Source: Clostridium beijerinckii
GTDB lineage: Bacteria; Bacillota; Clostridia; Clostridiales; Clostridiaceae
Length of the DNA stretch: 64,000 nt
Reading direction: 5' to 3'
Assembly (NCBI RefSeq): GCF_018223745.1
Contig: NZ_CP073653.1
Location: 4,116,001-4,180,000, forward strand
The notes under the pieces are model-generated. The model did no database searches and had not been told where the DNA came from. It saw only the letters and a list, made by a program, of their open reading frames with translations. Shown piece by piece: positions 42,978-51,377 of the stretch (positions within the stretch are counted from its first letter, which is position 1; every line of letters begins with the position of its first letter). A program made the translations under genes and the position numbers.

Positions 42978-43199
42978 ATGTATGATGATCTTATAAAGCT
43001 TGCTATGACTCAAGGAATCTGGACATTACTTAGTTGTGTGCTTATAGTATACATATTAAAAGCACAGGAAACCAGAGACTTAAAGCAGGAAGAAAGAGAA
43101 AAAAACTATCAGGAAATAATTAAGGAGCTTACTGATAAATTAAATCTTTTAGATTCTATGAATTCAGCTTTAAATGAAATCAAAATTAAGATTAATTAA
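42978..43199 (+). CDS. UviB/BhlA-family holin-like protein
   Basis: A 73-residue peptide with one N-terminal membrane helix (LIKLAMTQGIWTLLSCVLIVYILK) and a charged coiled-coil tail (EEREKNYQEIIKELTDKLNLL). The TQG-(W/A)-x-L start matches UviB/BhlA bacteriocin-associated holins. It may form pores for release of a protein or for lysis. GGAGGG precedes the ATG; a long terminator follows at 43277. It is coupled with the sigma factor upstream. Confidence 0.88.
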   Translation: MYDDLIKLAMTQGIWTLLSCVLIVYILKAQETRDLKQEEREKNYQEIIKELTDKLNLLDSMNSALNEIKIKIN

Positions 43200-43276
43200 G
43201 CTTTATTTTTCAGATTTCCTTAATATATAATCCAGTTATTTCTTTGAGATGTGCATTAAAAAGTGTTTAATAATAT

Positions 43277-43327
43277 AAAATAAAAGTATATAATCTTTAA
43301 ACTTTATTGATTATATACTTTTATTTT
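43277..43327. terminator. Long terminator after the sigma-holin pair
   Basis: AAAATAAAAGTATATAATC and its exact 19-base partner enclose 13 bases. Confidence 0.85.
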
Positions 43328-43411
43328 CGTGTAAGCATAATGCTATTATGTTTATTTTTGTCATATATTTATGTATAATATAATTTAAATAGACTTAGAT
43401 TGAGGTGATTT

Positions 43412-43945
43412 ATGATTTTAATATTTAAATATTTAGATATTCTTCTATTCCTTGTTTTTTTCTGCATTTCATTAATTTTTATGATAAATTATATCCAATC
43501 CTACCGTAGGTTAGTTGGAGATAAAAAAGCTAATTTAGTAATTGATTCACATTTATGCTCTAATAAACACTCATATTTTATGTATATCTTTATTGTATTT
43601 CTTATAATAAGAAATATTGCAGAAAGCTTTTCTTTGTACTTATTGTTAAGTAATTGTATTCTTATATTTATTATTATTTTATGTCTATTTTTATATGACA
43701 AAGTTGTATCTAAAATGTATTTTCTTGAAGATGGAATTTTTATTGGAAATAAATTTATTGAATATATAGATATAAGAAGCCTTGACTTTATAGAAGAAAA
43801 AAATGAGGTTTTCATTGTAAAGATATATTATACCTTTTTAGAAAAAGTTTTTACTGTTTCATATAAAATAAGTCTTAATTCAAAAAGTAAAATCGAGGAT
43901 TATATTAATTCATTAAATTTTAATATTAACTTTAATGGGGAATAA
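43412..43945 (+). CDS. Membrane protein of unknown function, 177 residues
   Basis: Three or four hydrophobic helices (about 5-27, 53-70, 75-98) are followed by a C-terminal domain of beta strands (YFLEDGIFIGNKFIEYIDIRSLDFIEEKNEVFIVKIYY), a layout similar to PH-like DUF5673-type proteins; that is only a structural resemblance. GAGGTGA precedes the ATG. It is the next gene after the sigma-holin pair but beyond their terminator. Confidence 0.7.
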   Translation: MILIFKYLDILLFLVFFCISLIFMINYIQSYRRLVGDKKANLVIDSHLCSNKHSYFMYIFIVFLIIRNIAESFSLYLLLSNCILIFIIILCLFLYDKVVSKMYFLEDGIFIGNKFIEYIDIRSLDFIEEKNEVFIVKIYYTFLEKVFTVSYKISLNSKSKIEDYINSLNFNINFNGE

Positions 43946-44050
43946 ATAAAACTTATTAAATCCACTCTATGAAAAAATTTTAATATTGGTGAATATTTCA
44001 TTTAACTTATGCAAATAATTATCATTGAAGTATTAACTTTCAACTATGGT

Positions 44051-44091
44051 AAAGAGATAGCATTTTAGATTACCCTGCTATCTCTTTTTTA
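44051..44091 (+). terminator. AGAGATAGCA-family terminator
   Basis: AAAGAGATAGCA and TGCTATCTCTTT arms, then TTTATT. Nothing else is found in 43946-44210. Confidence 0.8.
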
Positions 44092-44210
44092 TTATTTATT
44101 TAACCTAACAATTATTTACAATATTATAGTTTTGAATATTTTTTTATGAAACGCATATACTACTCTCGTAAGATAGTAGTAATTTAATTTCATTAAAAGT
44201 GAACCACCAG

Positions 44211-44242
44211 AATAAGCCCTTATTTTCAAGGGCTTATTTTTG
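44211..44242. terminator. Second hairpin upstream of the secreted protein gene
   Basis: AATAAGCCCT and AGGGCTTATT arms with TTTTTG after it. Confidence 0.75.
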
Positions 44243-44346
44243 TTTTATTAAATAAATATCTATTCTGAATATATATATTAACTTTTCACATAATAAAATA
44301 AATCAATTAATTATACCGTTTAATTAAGAAAGGTGGATGATTTTTA

Positions 44347-44667
44347 ATGAAGAGATTTCGTACAGCATTATTTGCTTTCTTATTAATATTAGTTACATCA
44401 TTAACAACCAGCGCTTATAGTCAATCTGGTAAAACTCTTTCTCAAGGAATTTATAATGCAAGAGATTCAAATTTATTAATAAGTACTCCTATGACGGTTA
44501 AAATTGATTCTCCTAGCGGCAAGGCTATTATATTTATACTTGATTCTGATTATTCCATGAAGGAAATGGTAAAGTTAGAAGCCGAATCCACTGAACACAC
44601 TTTAAAGCCATTTGATTATGGTTCCTTAATCATAGTCGTTGGTAATTCAAGTGTTACCTTTTACTAA
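44347..44667 (+). CDS. Small secreted protein, 106 residues
   Basis: A signal peptide (MKRFRTALFAFLLILVTSLTTSAYS) ends near residue 25. The mature part has about 80 residues, no Cys, and alternating hydrophobic strands (LLISTPMTVKIDSP, AIIFILDSDY, LIIVVGNSSVTFY), suggesting a small beta sandwich. I do not know the family. AAGGTGGATGA precedes the ATG; a terminator follows at the stop codon. It lies 1.1 kb after the UviA-like sigma gene, so it is one possible client of that sigma, without proof. Confidence 0.7.
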   Translation: MKRFRTALFAFLLILVTSLTTSAYSQSGKTLSQGIYNARDSNLLISTPMTVKIDSPSGKAIIFILDSDYSMKEMVKLEAESTEHTLKPFDYGSLIIVVGNSSVTFY

Positions 44668-44694
44668 AAGGCACTAGAAATAGTGTCTTTTTTA
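44667..44694 (+). terminator. Terminator of the secreted protein gene
   Basis: AGGCACTA and TAGTGTCT arms followed by TTTTT. Confidence 0.85.
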
Positions 44695-44728
44695 TATTTC
44701 AAAATTTATTTATTCATAATTTTATATC

Positions 44729-45031
44729 TTAATGACGGAAACTTATAAGCATCAACACTATTATGCAAACAACAATATTAGGTATTAGTATGACCAATAA
44801 ATAATTTACTATTTTTGTTCTTTTATTCCTCTCATCTTTTCCTTCACTTAGATAATTAGCTAGGTATTTATCGCCACTAATAAAGGAACCATTTAAAATT
44901 CCACATATAACAATACAAAAAGCACTTAAGAAACCAGATATTTTTAATGTTATATTATAATCATTCATTAAAAATCCTGCTATATACGCAACTATCGCAA
45001 TAATTAAACCAATAGTAAATGATACCTTCAA
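44729..45031 (-). CDS. DUF5316-like membrane protein
   Basis: A 100-residue protein with three membrane helices (about 5-20, 29-48, 75-96) and a polar stretch SGDKYLANYLSEGKDERNKRTK between the second and third, the DUF5316 layout as I remember it. The start is TTG at 45031, with GAGGAGGAG five bases before. Function unknown. The gene at 45129 on the same strand also encodes a small membrane protein. Confidence 0.65.
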   Translation of the reverse strand: MKVSFTIGLIIAIVAYIAGFLMNDYNITLKISGFLSAFCIVICGILNGSFISGDKYLANYLSEGKDERNKRTKIVNYLLVILIPNIVVCIIVLMLISFRH

Positions 45032-45128
45032 AACTTCTCCTCCTCAAGAATTCTCACATGCTTATTAAGGGTAAACCCTTATATTGTAATCATTATAATT
45101 ACGTTTTAATATACTTGCTAATTATGCA

Positions 45129-45449
45129 TTATTCATAGTAGGTATAACCTTTCATTTTACTTTGTATTACTAATATAAGATTTATAAAATGAAATCCTCC
45201 AATTGATAATATAACAAAAATATTAGAAATATTAAAAGTAATTATTACTATTCCAGCCACAGCAAGATACACTGAATTTAATATTACAAATTTTAACTGC
45301 ATCCTAAAAAATTCTCTTGGTTTTATAATTGTCATTTCTGTTTTTCTTGCAAATCTTTTATTGTAGTAAGTAATTTTATCTTTACACCAAATAGAATATA
45401 TTAAATGGATTATTCCCATTAAAATTGGTAATATACCAAGCCAATTCAT
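45129..45449 (-). CDS. Small membrane protein, 106 residues, unknown
   Basis: Three hydrophobic helices (about 4-18, 52-72, 76-96) and a basic loop (CKDKITYYNKRFARKTEMTIIKPREFFR). No family recognised. GGGGGAT precedes the ATG. The hairpin fragment I lies just upstream. Confidence 0.6.
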   Translation of the reverse strand: MNWLGILPILMGIIHLIYSIWCKDKITYYNKRFARKTEMTIIKPREFFRMQLKFVILNSVYLAVAGIVIITFNISNIFVILSIGGFHFINLILVIQSKMKGYTYYE

Positions 45450-45477
45450 CTCAAATCCCCCTAATAAAAATGCTCTA

Positions 45478-45585
45478 TTACAGATAACCCAACTATGATC
45501 TATACTTATGCGTATAACTCGCCGAAATCATAAATATTTTAATTCCGAAAAGCAATGAAAATCGAACTTATGTGAATCCCTTACA
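45478..45585. repeat. Long-hairpin repeat family, fragment I
   Basis: CAGATAACCCAA and CTCGCCGAAATCATAAATATTTTAATTCCGAAAAGC match copies A, D and G. The fragment then breaks off into ATCGAACTTATGTGAA. Confidence 0.6.
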
Positions 45586-45601
45586 AAAATCAAATATAGT
45601 C

Positions 45602-46681
45602 CTATTGAAAGCTGCTAAGAATGGCTTTTTCAATTTCTTTAATAGCCATTTCGTACTCCGAAATTCCACTTAAGACTTTAAATTCTTCATTATCAATAAT
45701 TGATTTAAGCATTTTCTTTCTAATTATTTTTTGTTCTTCAGGTTTTATTTCTAATTCAACTTTATTAAAATAAGGATTGCTGCTGTAGTCATATCCCATA
45801 GAAATAACTTCTTCAATATATGTTTTAAACCATTTGGCAGCAGCTTCTTTATCTCCAATTTCAATATATAATTCAACATATTTATATGCAGCTGAACCTA
45901 ATCCAATATGAAACATATCCTGAATCTTATGGCATGTATCTAAATAAAGTATTGCCTTTTCATAATCTTTTTCTTTCTTTGATGTCTTCGCCATTATAAT
46001 TAGCATAAGGATACTATTATTTAGATAATTCAATAATTTATTGCTGCAAAATTTTTGAATTTCTTCTTTCTTTCCCTGCTTTTCAAGAATAACTGGGTAT
46101 AGAGTTACTGGATCTAAGCTTTTGGGAAGTTCATTAAGTGCTCTTTCGCTTTCTTCATAATTTCCCAAAATCATATTAATATGAGCAATGAAAAACACAG
46201 CTATTTGCATATATTTAGGATCCTTACTTTCAGCTACCTTCTTAAACAAATCTAAAGCTTCTTGTCTTTTTGCTTTTATAAACTCTTCTGAATCATCCTC
46301 AGACATCATAAGGTATGTGTTAAGCAAACTTGCAACTTCGACTTTTAAACAAATACTGTTTGGATATTCACTTAGGTACCTTTTACATTCTCTCTCACCA
46401 GCTGCATACCCTTCATTAAGAAATAGTTTTGTGAGCTTTGATTTTATATTATTAACTTCTTCTTCAGAAAGTTCTTTATGAAATGATAATAATGTATCAA
46501 TAGATGTGTTTAAAGCTCTGGCTAGAGGTGCTAATATTGAAATATCAGGCATTGAATTTCCATTTTCCCACTTACTTACTGCTCCTGCTGAAATTCCAAT
46601 CATAAGAGCTAATTCCTCTTGAGTCAATTTTCTCTCTTTCCTTAACTTTAAAATTGTTTCCCCTATATTTAATTCGTTCAA
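45602..46681 (-). CDS. XRE-family regulator with TPR-like sensor region
   Basis: The first 65 residues are a classic HTH (IGETILKLRKERKLTQEELALMIGISAGAVSKWENGNSMPDISILAPLARAL). The remaining 290 residues are helical repeats of TPR type, as in peptide- or metabolite-sensing regulators. No secreted peptide gene lies beside it. It has its own promoter region in 46682-46881, where I see no gene. Confidence 0.88.
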   Translation of the reverse strand: MNELNIGETILKLRKERKLTQEELALMIGISAGAVSKWENGNSMPDISILAPLARALNTSIDTLLSFHKELSEEEVNNIKSKLTKLFLNEGYAAGERECKRYLSEYPNSICLKVEVASLLNTYLMMSEDDSEEFIKAKRQEALDLFKKVAESKDPKYMQIAVFFIAHINMILGNYEESERALNELPKSLDPVTLYPVILEKQGKKEEIQKFCSNKLLNYLNNSILMLIIMAKTSKKEKDYEKAILYLDTCHKIQDMFHIGLGSAAYKYVELYIEIGDKEAAAKWFKTYIEEVISMGYDYSSNPYFNKVELEIKPEEQKIIRKKMLKSIIDNEEFKVLSGISEYEMAIKEIEKAILSSFQ

Positions 46682-46881
46682 TTCTATACCTCCGATATTT
46701 AGACTTGAAAATACCTTTTGATAAATTTATTATAAGTTTACCTTTTATAACAAACAATAGAGGCTAATTCACATTTAAATTAAGAAAACTTGAATATCAT
46801 TCGACTTAAACTTATTTAAAAATATACAGATTTCAATGATAAATTCTATTATTAATTACTATGCAGTACTTACTTAATGGA

Positions 46882-47403
46882 TTATACCTGTGCTGCACGA
46901 AGTTTTTTCCACTTTCGAATTTTGCTGCGAAAAGATTTAAAAGGTGCAACAGTATTTATATGAATCCATTTCCAAACTGGCCAATTAGATGGTGTTGACT
47001 CTGCCCACTTTCTGCCTCCTGGATTAAATAACTGATCCTCATCAAAACCTTTTATCCATAAAATAATATCCTCTACATTTGAAATATATATTTCCTTTAA
47101 CTCTGATAACGAATAGTCATTATATTTAGCATAAAATCTTTCATATAACTTTCCTAGTTGATTCCACTTAAAATCTTTATCTGGTGTTATTACTTCCTTT
47201 CCAGCCAATTCATCACTTTCCCAGCTTTTAAGCTGCTGCATCCACCCAAGTTGATATGAAATAATTTCTTCAGGGGTTCTATCTATTCCTTCTATAATAA
47301 GATTCTTATCACTTTCTGCCACATCATCAAATTCTTTTATAAAAAGTGTTGCTGTCCTTTTTAGTTCATTTATGAAAGTTTCTTTATCCTCATATTGCTC
47401 CAT
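46882..47403 (-). CDS. ClbS/DfsB-family four-helix protein
   Basis: A 173-residue DinB-like four-helix bundle. FINELKRTATLFIKEFDDV, the ILSYQLGWMQ-type helix (EEIISYQLGWMQQLKSWE), WNQLGKLYERFYAKYND, and the C-terminal KWAESTPSNWPVWKWIHINTVAPFKSFRSKIRKWKK are family marks. ClbS is known as a colibactin-resistance hydrolase; most relatives are uncharacterised. GGAGGTG precedes the ATG. It is a single gene. Confidence 0.88.
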   Translation of the reverse strand: MEQYEDKETFINELKRTATLFIKEFDDVAESDKNLIIEGIDRTPEEIISYQLGWMQQLKSWESDELAGKEVITPDKDFKWNQLGKLYERFYAKYNDYSLSELKEIYISNVEDIILWIKGFDEDQLFNPGGRKWAESTPSNWPVWKWIHINTVAPFKSFRSKIRKWKKLRAAQV

Positions 47404-47563
47404 AACTACACCTCCTATTTTGTATAATAATACAGCATAAAACTTGACAGCATCATGTCATATTAATTAACTTTACTAGAGTATTAATTAGCTTTAGTGA
47501 AATATTAGTTTATCTAAAAAATAGAGGTAGTTAACTGTATAAGTAGTATCGCTATCTTTATAT

Positions 47564-48031
47564 CTATTTTAAGCAAGACTCTATATAATCAACTGGCACA
47601 TCCATCCTAATAGCCGTTTCTTCTATGGATAGACCACTATTTAAGAATCTTTTTACGACCATGACCATATTTTCTCCAACTTCGATAATATGCTTATCAG
47701 GATCATAAAATCTAACAACACGCTGCCCCCAAGAATGTTCTATCATAGGATGTACATAATTAATATCTGAGAGAGTGTTAAGCTTTTGAATAAAGCTGTC
47801 AAAATCATCTTCCTCAAAATATAATTCCGCTGCATTTCCACCAAAAGCAATTTCATCATTCTGTTTGCATATAAATGATAACCAAGTATCTTTTGTTTGT
47901 AATGCAATACCACCATTCAAAGTTACATTTGCTCCAAAGTCAACAACAACCTCTAACCCAAGTACTTCATAATAAAATTTCTTTGATTTCTCCATATTAG
48001 AAACAACTATCATTGGATTTGAAAACTTCAT
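47564..48031 (-). CDS. VOC-family (glyoxalase/bleomycin-resistance) protein
   Basis: A 155-residue protein whose N-terminal 115 residues follow the VOC fold (NPMIVVSNMEKSKKFYYEVLGLEVVVDFG...HSWGQRVVRFYDPDKHIIEVGE). The possible metal ligands are His and Glu in these parts. The last 35 residues (VKRFLNSGLSIEETAIRMDVPVDYIESCL) are an HTH-like helical tail, as in some regulator-linked VOC proteins. It starts one base after the CMD stop codon, with its ribosome site inside that gene. Confidence 0.85.
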   Translation of the reverse strand: MKFSNPMIVVSNMEKSKKFYYEVLGLEVVVDFGANVTLNGGIALQTKDTWLSFICKQNDEIAFGGNAAELYFEEDDFDSFIQKLNTLSDINYVHPMIEHSWGQRVVRFYDPDKHIIEVGENMVMVVKRFLNSGLSIEETAIRMDVPVDYIESCLK

Positions 48032-48032
48032 T

Positions 48033-48419
48033 TTATTCCTCTCCTTTAGCTAGCTTTATCTCTTCTAACCTTTCCTCCGCTGCTTTAATTGCCTGAGTTC
48101 CTGTTTTGCAAAGTACATTTATTCCCTTAACAATAGTTACAATTACATATGCTTCTACTAATTCTTCCATAGTTAAACCTGCTTCTACAGCTGCAACAGC
48201 ATGTGCCTTTGCTCCACTTACTTCATCATCTAAACTATCCAATATAGTAAAAATCAATTCTCTTGTTTTTTTAGGAAGATGTCCATTTTCAATTGATTCA
48301 CGCATTGCCAAATATCCACTTAAGCCATCTGGCGAATATTTAGAAAGTGCATCAGCAAATGGCGGATTCCATTTCAATTCTTCCTTATAATATTTAAGTA
48401 TACTTTCAAAATCCTTCAT
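48033..48419 (-). CDS. Carboxymuconolactone-decarboxylase-family protein without the CxxC pair
   Basis: A 128-residue alpha-helical AhpD-like protein. NGHLPKKTRELIFTILDSLDDEVSGAKAHAVAAVEAGLTMEELVEAYVIVTIVKGI follows the CMD pattern, with His in KAHAVAA. The catalytic CxxC of AhpD is missing (the only Cys lies later, in VLCKTG), so peroxidase-type activity is unlikely. The ATG at 48419 has GGGGAG before it. It is coupled to the VOC gene and close to the methyltransferase gene. Confidence 0.85.
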   Translation of the reverse strand: MKDFESILKYYKEELKWNPPFADALSKYSPDGLSGYLAMRESIENGHLPKKTRELIFTILDSLDDEVSGAKAHAVAAVEAGLTMEELVEAYVIVTIVKGINVLCKTGTQAIKAAEERLEEIKLAKGEE

Positions 48420-48484
48420 AACTAAACTCCCCATCATCTTTTATTTTCTTAAGAATATCATTAAATTAATAGTAACCACTAAAT

Positions 48485-49096
48485 CTATAATTTCTTAACA
48501 ATATAATCAACAAATCCTTGTCTTATTTTTTCACCTTCATCCATTCTTTCTAATACCCTAATTTCTTTATGCAATATTTCCATATCTTCAAAATATGTAT
48601 CTGGCTCACATTCCTCAAAATATGAATGTATTACAGGAGTGTTTCTCTCCATTTGCTCATATTGATTTTCACCAATAGCTAAACCTGTTCCATAACGAGA
48701 ATCCTTTATCGTAAGAAAATTCACAAAAAGTAAGCCTCTAGGCTTTAATACACGTTTCATTTCATTTATTGATTTTAAAACATCTTCTTTTCTCATGTGA
48801 AATACCGAATTATACGAATAAACAAAGCTAAATGTTTCATCTCCAAATTTTAAATATCTCATATCTCCGTGTTCAATATTTAAATCTTGATTTTTTTCAT
48901 CTGCATACATATTAGCCTCTTTTAATTGATTAATATCAAATTCTATTCCATATGTTTTATACCCATATTCTGAAAATAAGCTTAACGGTGGACAATTCCC
49001 TCCTGCACCACAATCTAGAACCACCTTATCCATAGTTGTTTCATTACAGAACATGATGAACCTATACAATGGTATTTGCCTAAATATTTCATTCAT
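48485..49096 (-). CDS. SAM-dependent methyltransferase, class I
   Basis: A 203-residue enzyme. Motif I is VVLDCGAGGNCPPL (about 26-39), acidic loop GIEFD, motif with EHGDMRYLKF and later VLKPRGLLFVNFL (motif III). It methylates an unknown small molecule. AAAGGACA precedes the ATG. The order methyltransferase-CMD-VOC on one strand suggests an operon. Confidence 0.88.
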   Translation of the reverse strand: MNEIFRQIPLYRFIMFCNETTMDKVVLDCGAGGNCPPLSLFSEYGYKTYGIEFDINQLKEANMYADEKNQDLNIEHGDMRYLKFGDETFSFVYSYNSVFHMRKEDVLKSINEMKRVLKPRGLLFVNFLTIKDSRYGTGLAIGENQYEQMERNTPVIHSYFEECEPDTYFEDMEILHKEIRVLERMDEGEKIRQGFVDYIVKKL

Positions 49097-49584
49097 TTTG
49101 CCTTGTCCTTTCTATTAAAAATATTTTATAAATCACCTAAATTTAGCATTGCTACAGCCTTTTATTTCTCCTAAAATATTCTGACATTATAACTAAATAA
49201 TAACATATATTACAATTATAAATCATTTAAATTTTATTAAGTTTCAGTCTGTGTGCTGAAATATAAAATTATATTTTTTTACTTAAAGTCTTTAGCAAAT
49301 CAGGTGTTCGATTTAAACTCAAATTTAGAAACTTAATTACAATATATATTTTTAATAGACTCCAATTAAATTTATTACATTCTTTGACACGATATACATA
49401 TAGCAATCAAAAATATACAAATTTCAATCATAACAATGAATACTTTATGACTTATATTGATGTATTTTGTTGAAATTCAAATTAAAATATATTCTTCAGA
49501 AAGAAGGAACTATTTAATTTTTTGAGAATTTTAAATTATAGGTAAATAAATATAAAAATATTAATTTATGAGGGGTGTGTTTTT
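49097..49584. other. Divergent intergenic region, no gene
   Basis: 488 AT-rich bases between divergent genes, with no coding, hairpin or repeat signal that I trust. Confidence 0.4.
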
Positions 49585-50001
49585 ATGAATTTTAATTTTA
49601 ATACTAGTTTTTCTATGGAGTTTGATGCTATTGACAATAAGCATAAAGAATTATTTAATCGAGTTAATAAACTTCTTTATGCTTTAGAAAAGGAAAAGGA
49701 TAGTAATGAAATTTTAAAAGCTTTAGACTCTGTTGAATATTATGCAAATAATAATTTTGATGAAGAAATAACCCAAACAAAATACAACTGTTCTGAACTT
49801 AAAATGTGTCACAGAAAACTTAATATGGAAATAAGAAAGTTAAGATATTCATTTGAAAATCCAGGAGTTTCATCATTGTTTACTCCTCTAATGCAAAAGG
49901 AAATAATGAAGTGGAGTAAAAATTACATAATTGGCTTACATAAATATTCATATGCATTTTTAAACGAGAACTCTTCATCTGCTGCTGAAGTTATGTTATA
50001 G
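49585..50001 (+). CDS. Hemerythrin-like protein with degenerate iron ligands
   Basis: A 138-residue four-helix protein with the bacteriohemerythrin start (FSMEFDAIDNKHKELFNRVNKL, first His kept). The HFxxEE motif reads NNFDEE. The next pair of His has only CHRKL, and the HIxxxD motif reads YIIGLHKYSY. Several di-iron ligands are thus lost and oxygen binding is doubtful. It may be a scaffold or sensor relic. GAGGGGTGTG precedes the ATG; a strong terminator follows. Confidence 0.75.
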   Translation: MNFNFNTSFSMEFDAIDNKHKELFNRVNKLLYALEKEKDSNEILKALDSVEYYANNNFDEEITQTKYNCSELKMCHRKLNMEIRKLRYSFENPGVSSLFTPLMQKEIMKWSKNYIIGLHKYSYAFLNENSSSAAEVML

Positions 50002-50052
50002 CAAGATGATTTAACTCAACCATTGGCTTCGTTTTTTACTTCTTCAAATAAT

Positions 50053-50085
50053 TACCCCTGCACCGTGTTTCACGGCACAGGGGTA
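50053..50085 (+). terminator. Terminator of the hemerythrin-like gene
   Basis: TACCCCTG-CACCGTG and CACGG-CAGGGGTA, GC-rich stem then GTTTCTATATATTTT. 50086-50340 holds no gene. Confidence 0.85.
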
Positions 50086-50340
50086 GTTTCTATATATTTT
50101 GTATTATTTTACAACGTCTCTTGTTCAATTATTATAATAATTTTAGATTCTAACTTTAAATATATTATGGAATATCTCCATTAAAGTTAATAGTTGACAT
50201 TATCAGTCCCCATTGCGAACTTTCACCGATTATAACACGTGCCCATACGTGCACACAAAAATATAACATATGTTGCTTAAAATCATCTCGCTAATAAGCA
50301 TCAATCTTTAATATTAATTCAAAACATATCTAAGACATAA

Positions 50341-50369
50341 AAAGCAAGACTAAAATCTAGCCTTGCCTT
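50341..50369 (-). terminator. Terminator of the cupin pair
   Basis: AAGCAAG and CTTGCCTT arms around ACTAAAATCTAGC-type loop; leftward a TTTTTA run. Confidence 0.7.
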
Positions 50370-50394
50370 CTTAATTTATAACTTTTTATAAAAA

Positions 50395-50730
50395 TTATTC
50401 TTTTATTAATATGTTCAATAACTTTACATCAGTTAATGCTTCCATTCCGTATTGTATATCAGCTTCTATTGCAAAAATATCACCTTCGCTTATTACTGAT
50501 TCGTCATTTTCATTGTAAACAACTTTAGCTTCCCCTTCTATTACAATAAATAACGACTCCATTTGATAATATTCCTTATCTATGCTTTCTCCTTTTGCAT
50601 ACGAAAAGAATCTAACTTCATGTTTTTCATTATCTACTAAAGCCTTACTTGCTATTGTATTTCCTGAATGACTTATCATATCTTTCATTTTTATTGGTTC
50701 AAATGGTTTGATGTTTCTTAAATATTTCAT
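50395..50730 (-). CDS. Cupin-domain protein (second of a pair)
   Basis: A 111-residue single-cupin protein. The barrel covers most of its length with YYQMESLFIVIEGEAKVVYNENDESVISEGDIFAIEADIQYGMEALTDVKLL. The usual metal-binding His of motif 1 is replaced, so it may not bind metal. GAGG precedes the ATG. It lies four bases after the upstream cupin gene. Confidence 0.82.
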   Translation of the reverse strand: MKYLRNIKPFEPIKMKDMISHSGNTIASKALVDNEKHEVRFFSYAKGESIDKEYYQMESLFIVIEGEAKVVYNENDESVISEGDIFAIEADIQYGMEALTDVKLLNILIKE

Positions 50731-50734
50731 AAGC

Positions 50735-51073
50735 TTAATCCTCTTTCACTACTATTAATAGCATCTTCATATCTTCTTTTGCAGTTACTTGATGCTGAAT
50801 ATTTGCAGGCATAACTACCACTTGACCTTTGTGAGCTTCCATCACTTCATCACCTATTTTTACAGTAGCTACTCCTTCTTGAATAACAATCATAGCATCA
50901 CCTTTAGCTGCATGAGGCCCAACGCCTTCACCCTTTCCAAAAGCTAATGCAGTAAGTCCTACACCTTTCTTTTGAGCCATTGTAACAGTTTCTATTTGAC
51001 CTTCCTTGCAGCTTACTAAGCTGTCAAAATCTATTGCCTTTGATTTTTCTATATTCTTAATTAATTCTTGCAT
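50735..51073 (-). CDS. Cupin-domain protein (first of a pair)
   Basis: A 112-residue single-cupin protein: [61 protein letters not shown]. The His in PHAAKGDAM and in IQHQV are in the metal-ligand places. AAAGGAG precedes the ATG. It is paired with another cupin and perhaps derived from it by old duplication; the roles are unknown. Confidence 0.85.
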   Translation of the reverse strand: MQELIKNIEKSKAIDFDSLVSCKEGQIETVTMAQKKGVGLTALAFGKGEGVGPHAAKGDAMIVIQEGVATVKIGDEVMEAHKGQVVVMPANIQHQVTAKEDMKMLLIVVKED

Positions 51074-51129
51074 ATTACATTCTCCTTTTCATTTTTATAT
51101 GTAGGTAAACAACCTCTCTCCATTGATTT

Positions 51130-51365
51130 ATATATATAGCCATACTAGAAATAATAGGGATTCTTTTGTGCAGTGTTTCATTGAGAATTTTGCTGTAGGA
51201 TTTCTTCAGTACAAGTTGTTCTATTTTTGCTTGTCATTTGCTTGTCAAAGGAGCATGCAGAAATTGGTACAACTTATACTGTTAGAAATCCACAGTGAAA
51301 TTCTCTAGAAACCGAAATAACAGAATCCCTGTTATTTCGGTGATTATAACCATAACTCTAAGATC
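51130..51365. repeat. Long-hairpin repeat family, copy J
   Basis: The stem CTAGAAATAATAGGGATTCT pairs with AGAATCCCTGTTATTTCGG. Second arm pair: GGATTTCTTCAGTACAAG against CTTATACTGTTAGAAATCC. The core has GTTGTTCTATTTTTGCTTG and GGAGCATGCAGAAA. It lies between the cupin and activase genes. Confidence 0.75.
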
Positions 51366-51377
51366 CATTTAGTTTAT

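Noticed and set aside
50236..50262. CACGTGCCCATACGTGCAC as an operator
   Set aside because: The dyad is short and imperfect, and no gene beside it calls for it.
2373..51365. CRISPR array or retron as explanation of the repeated hairpins
   Set aside because: Copies are scattered kilobases apart without regular spacers, and no Cas or reverse transcriptase gene is present.
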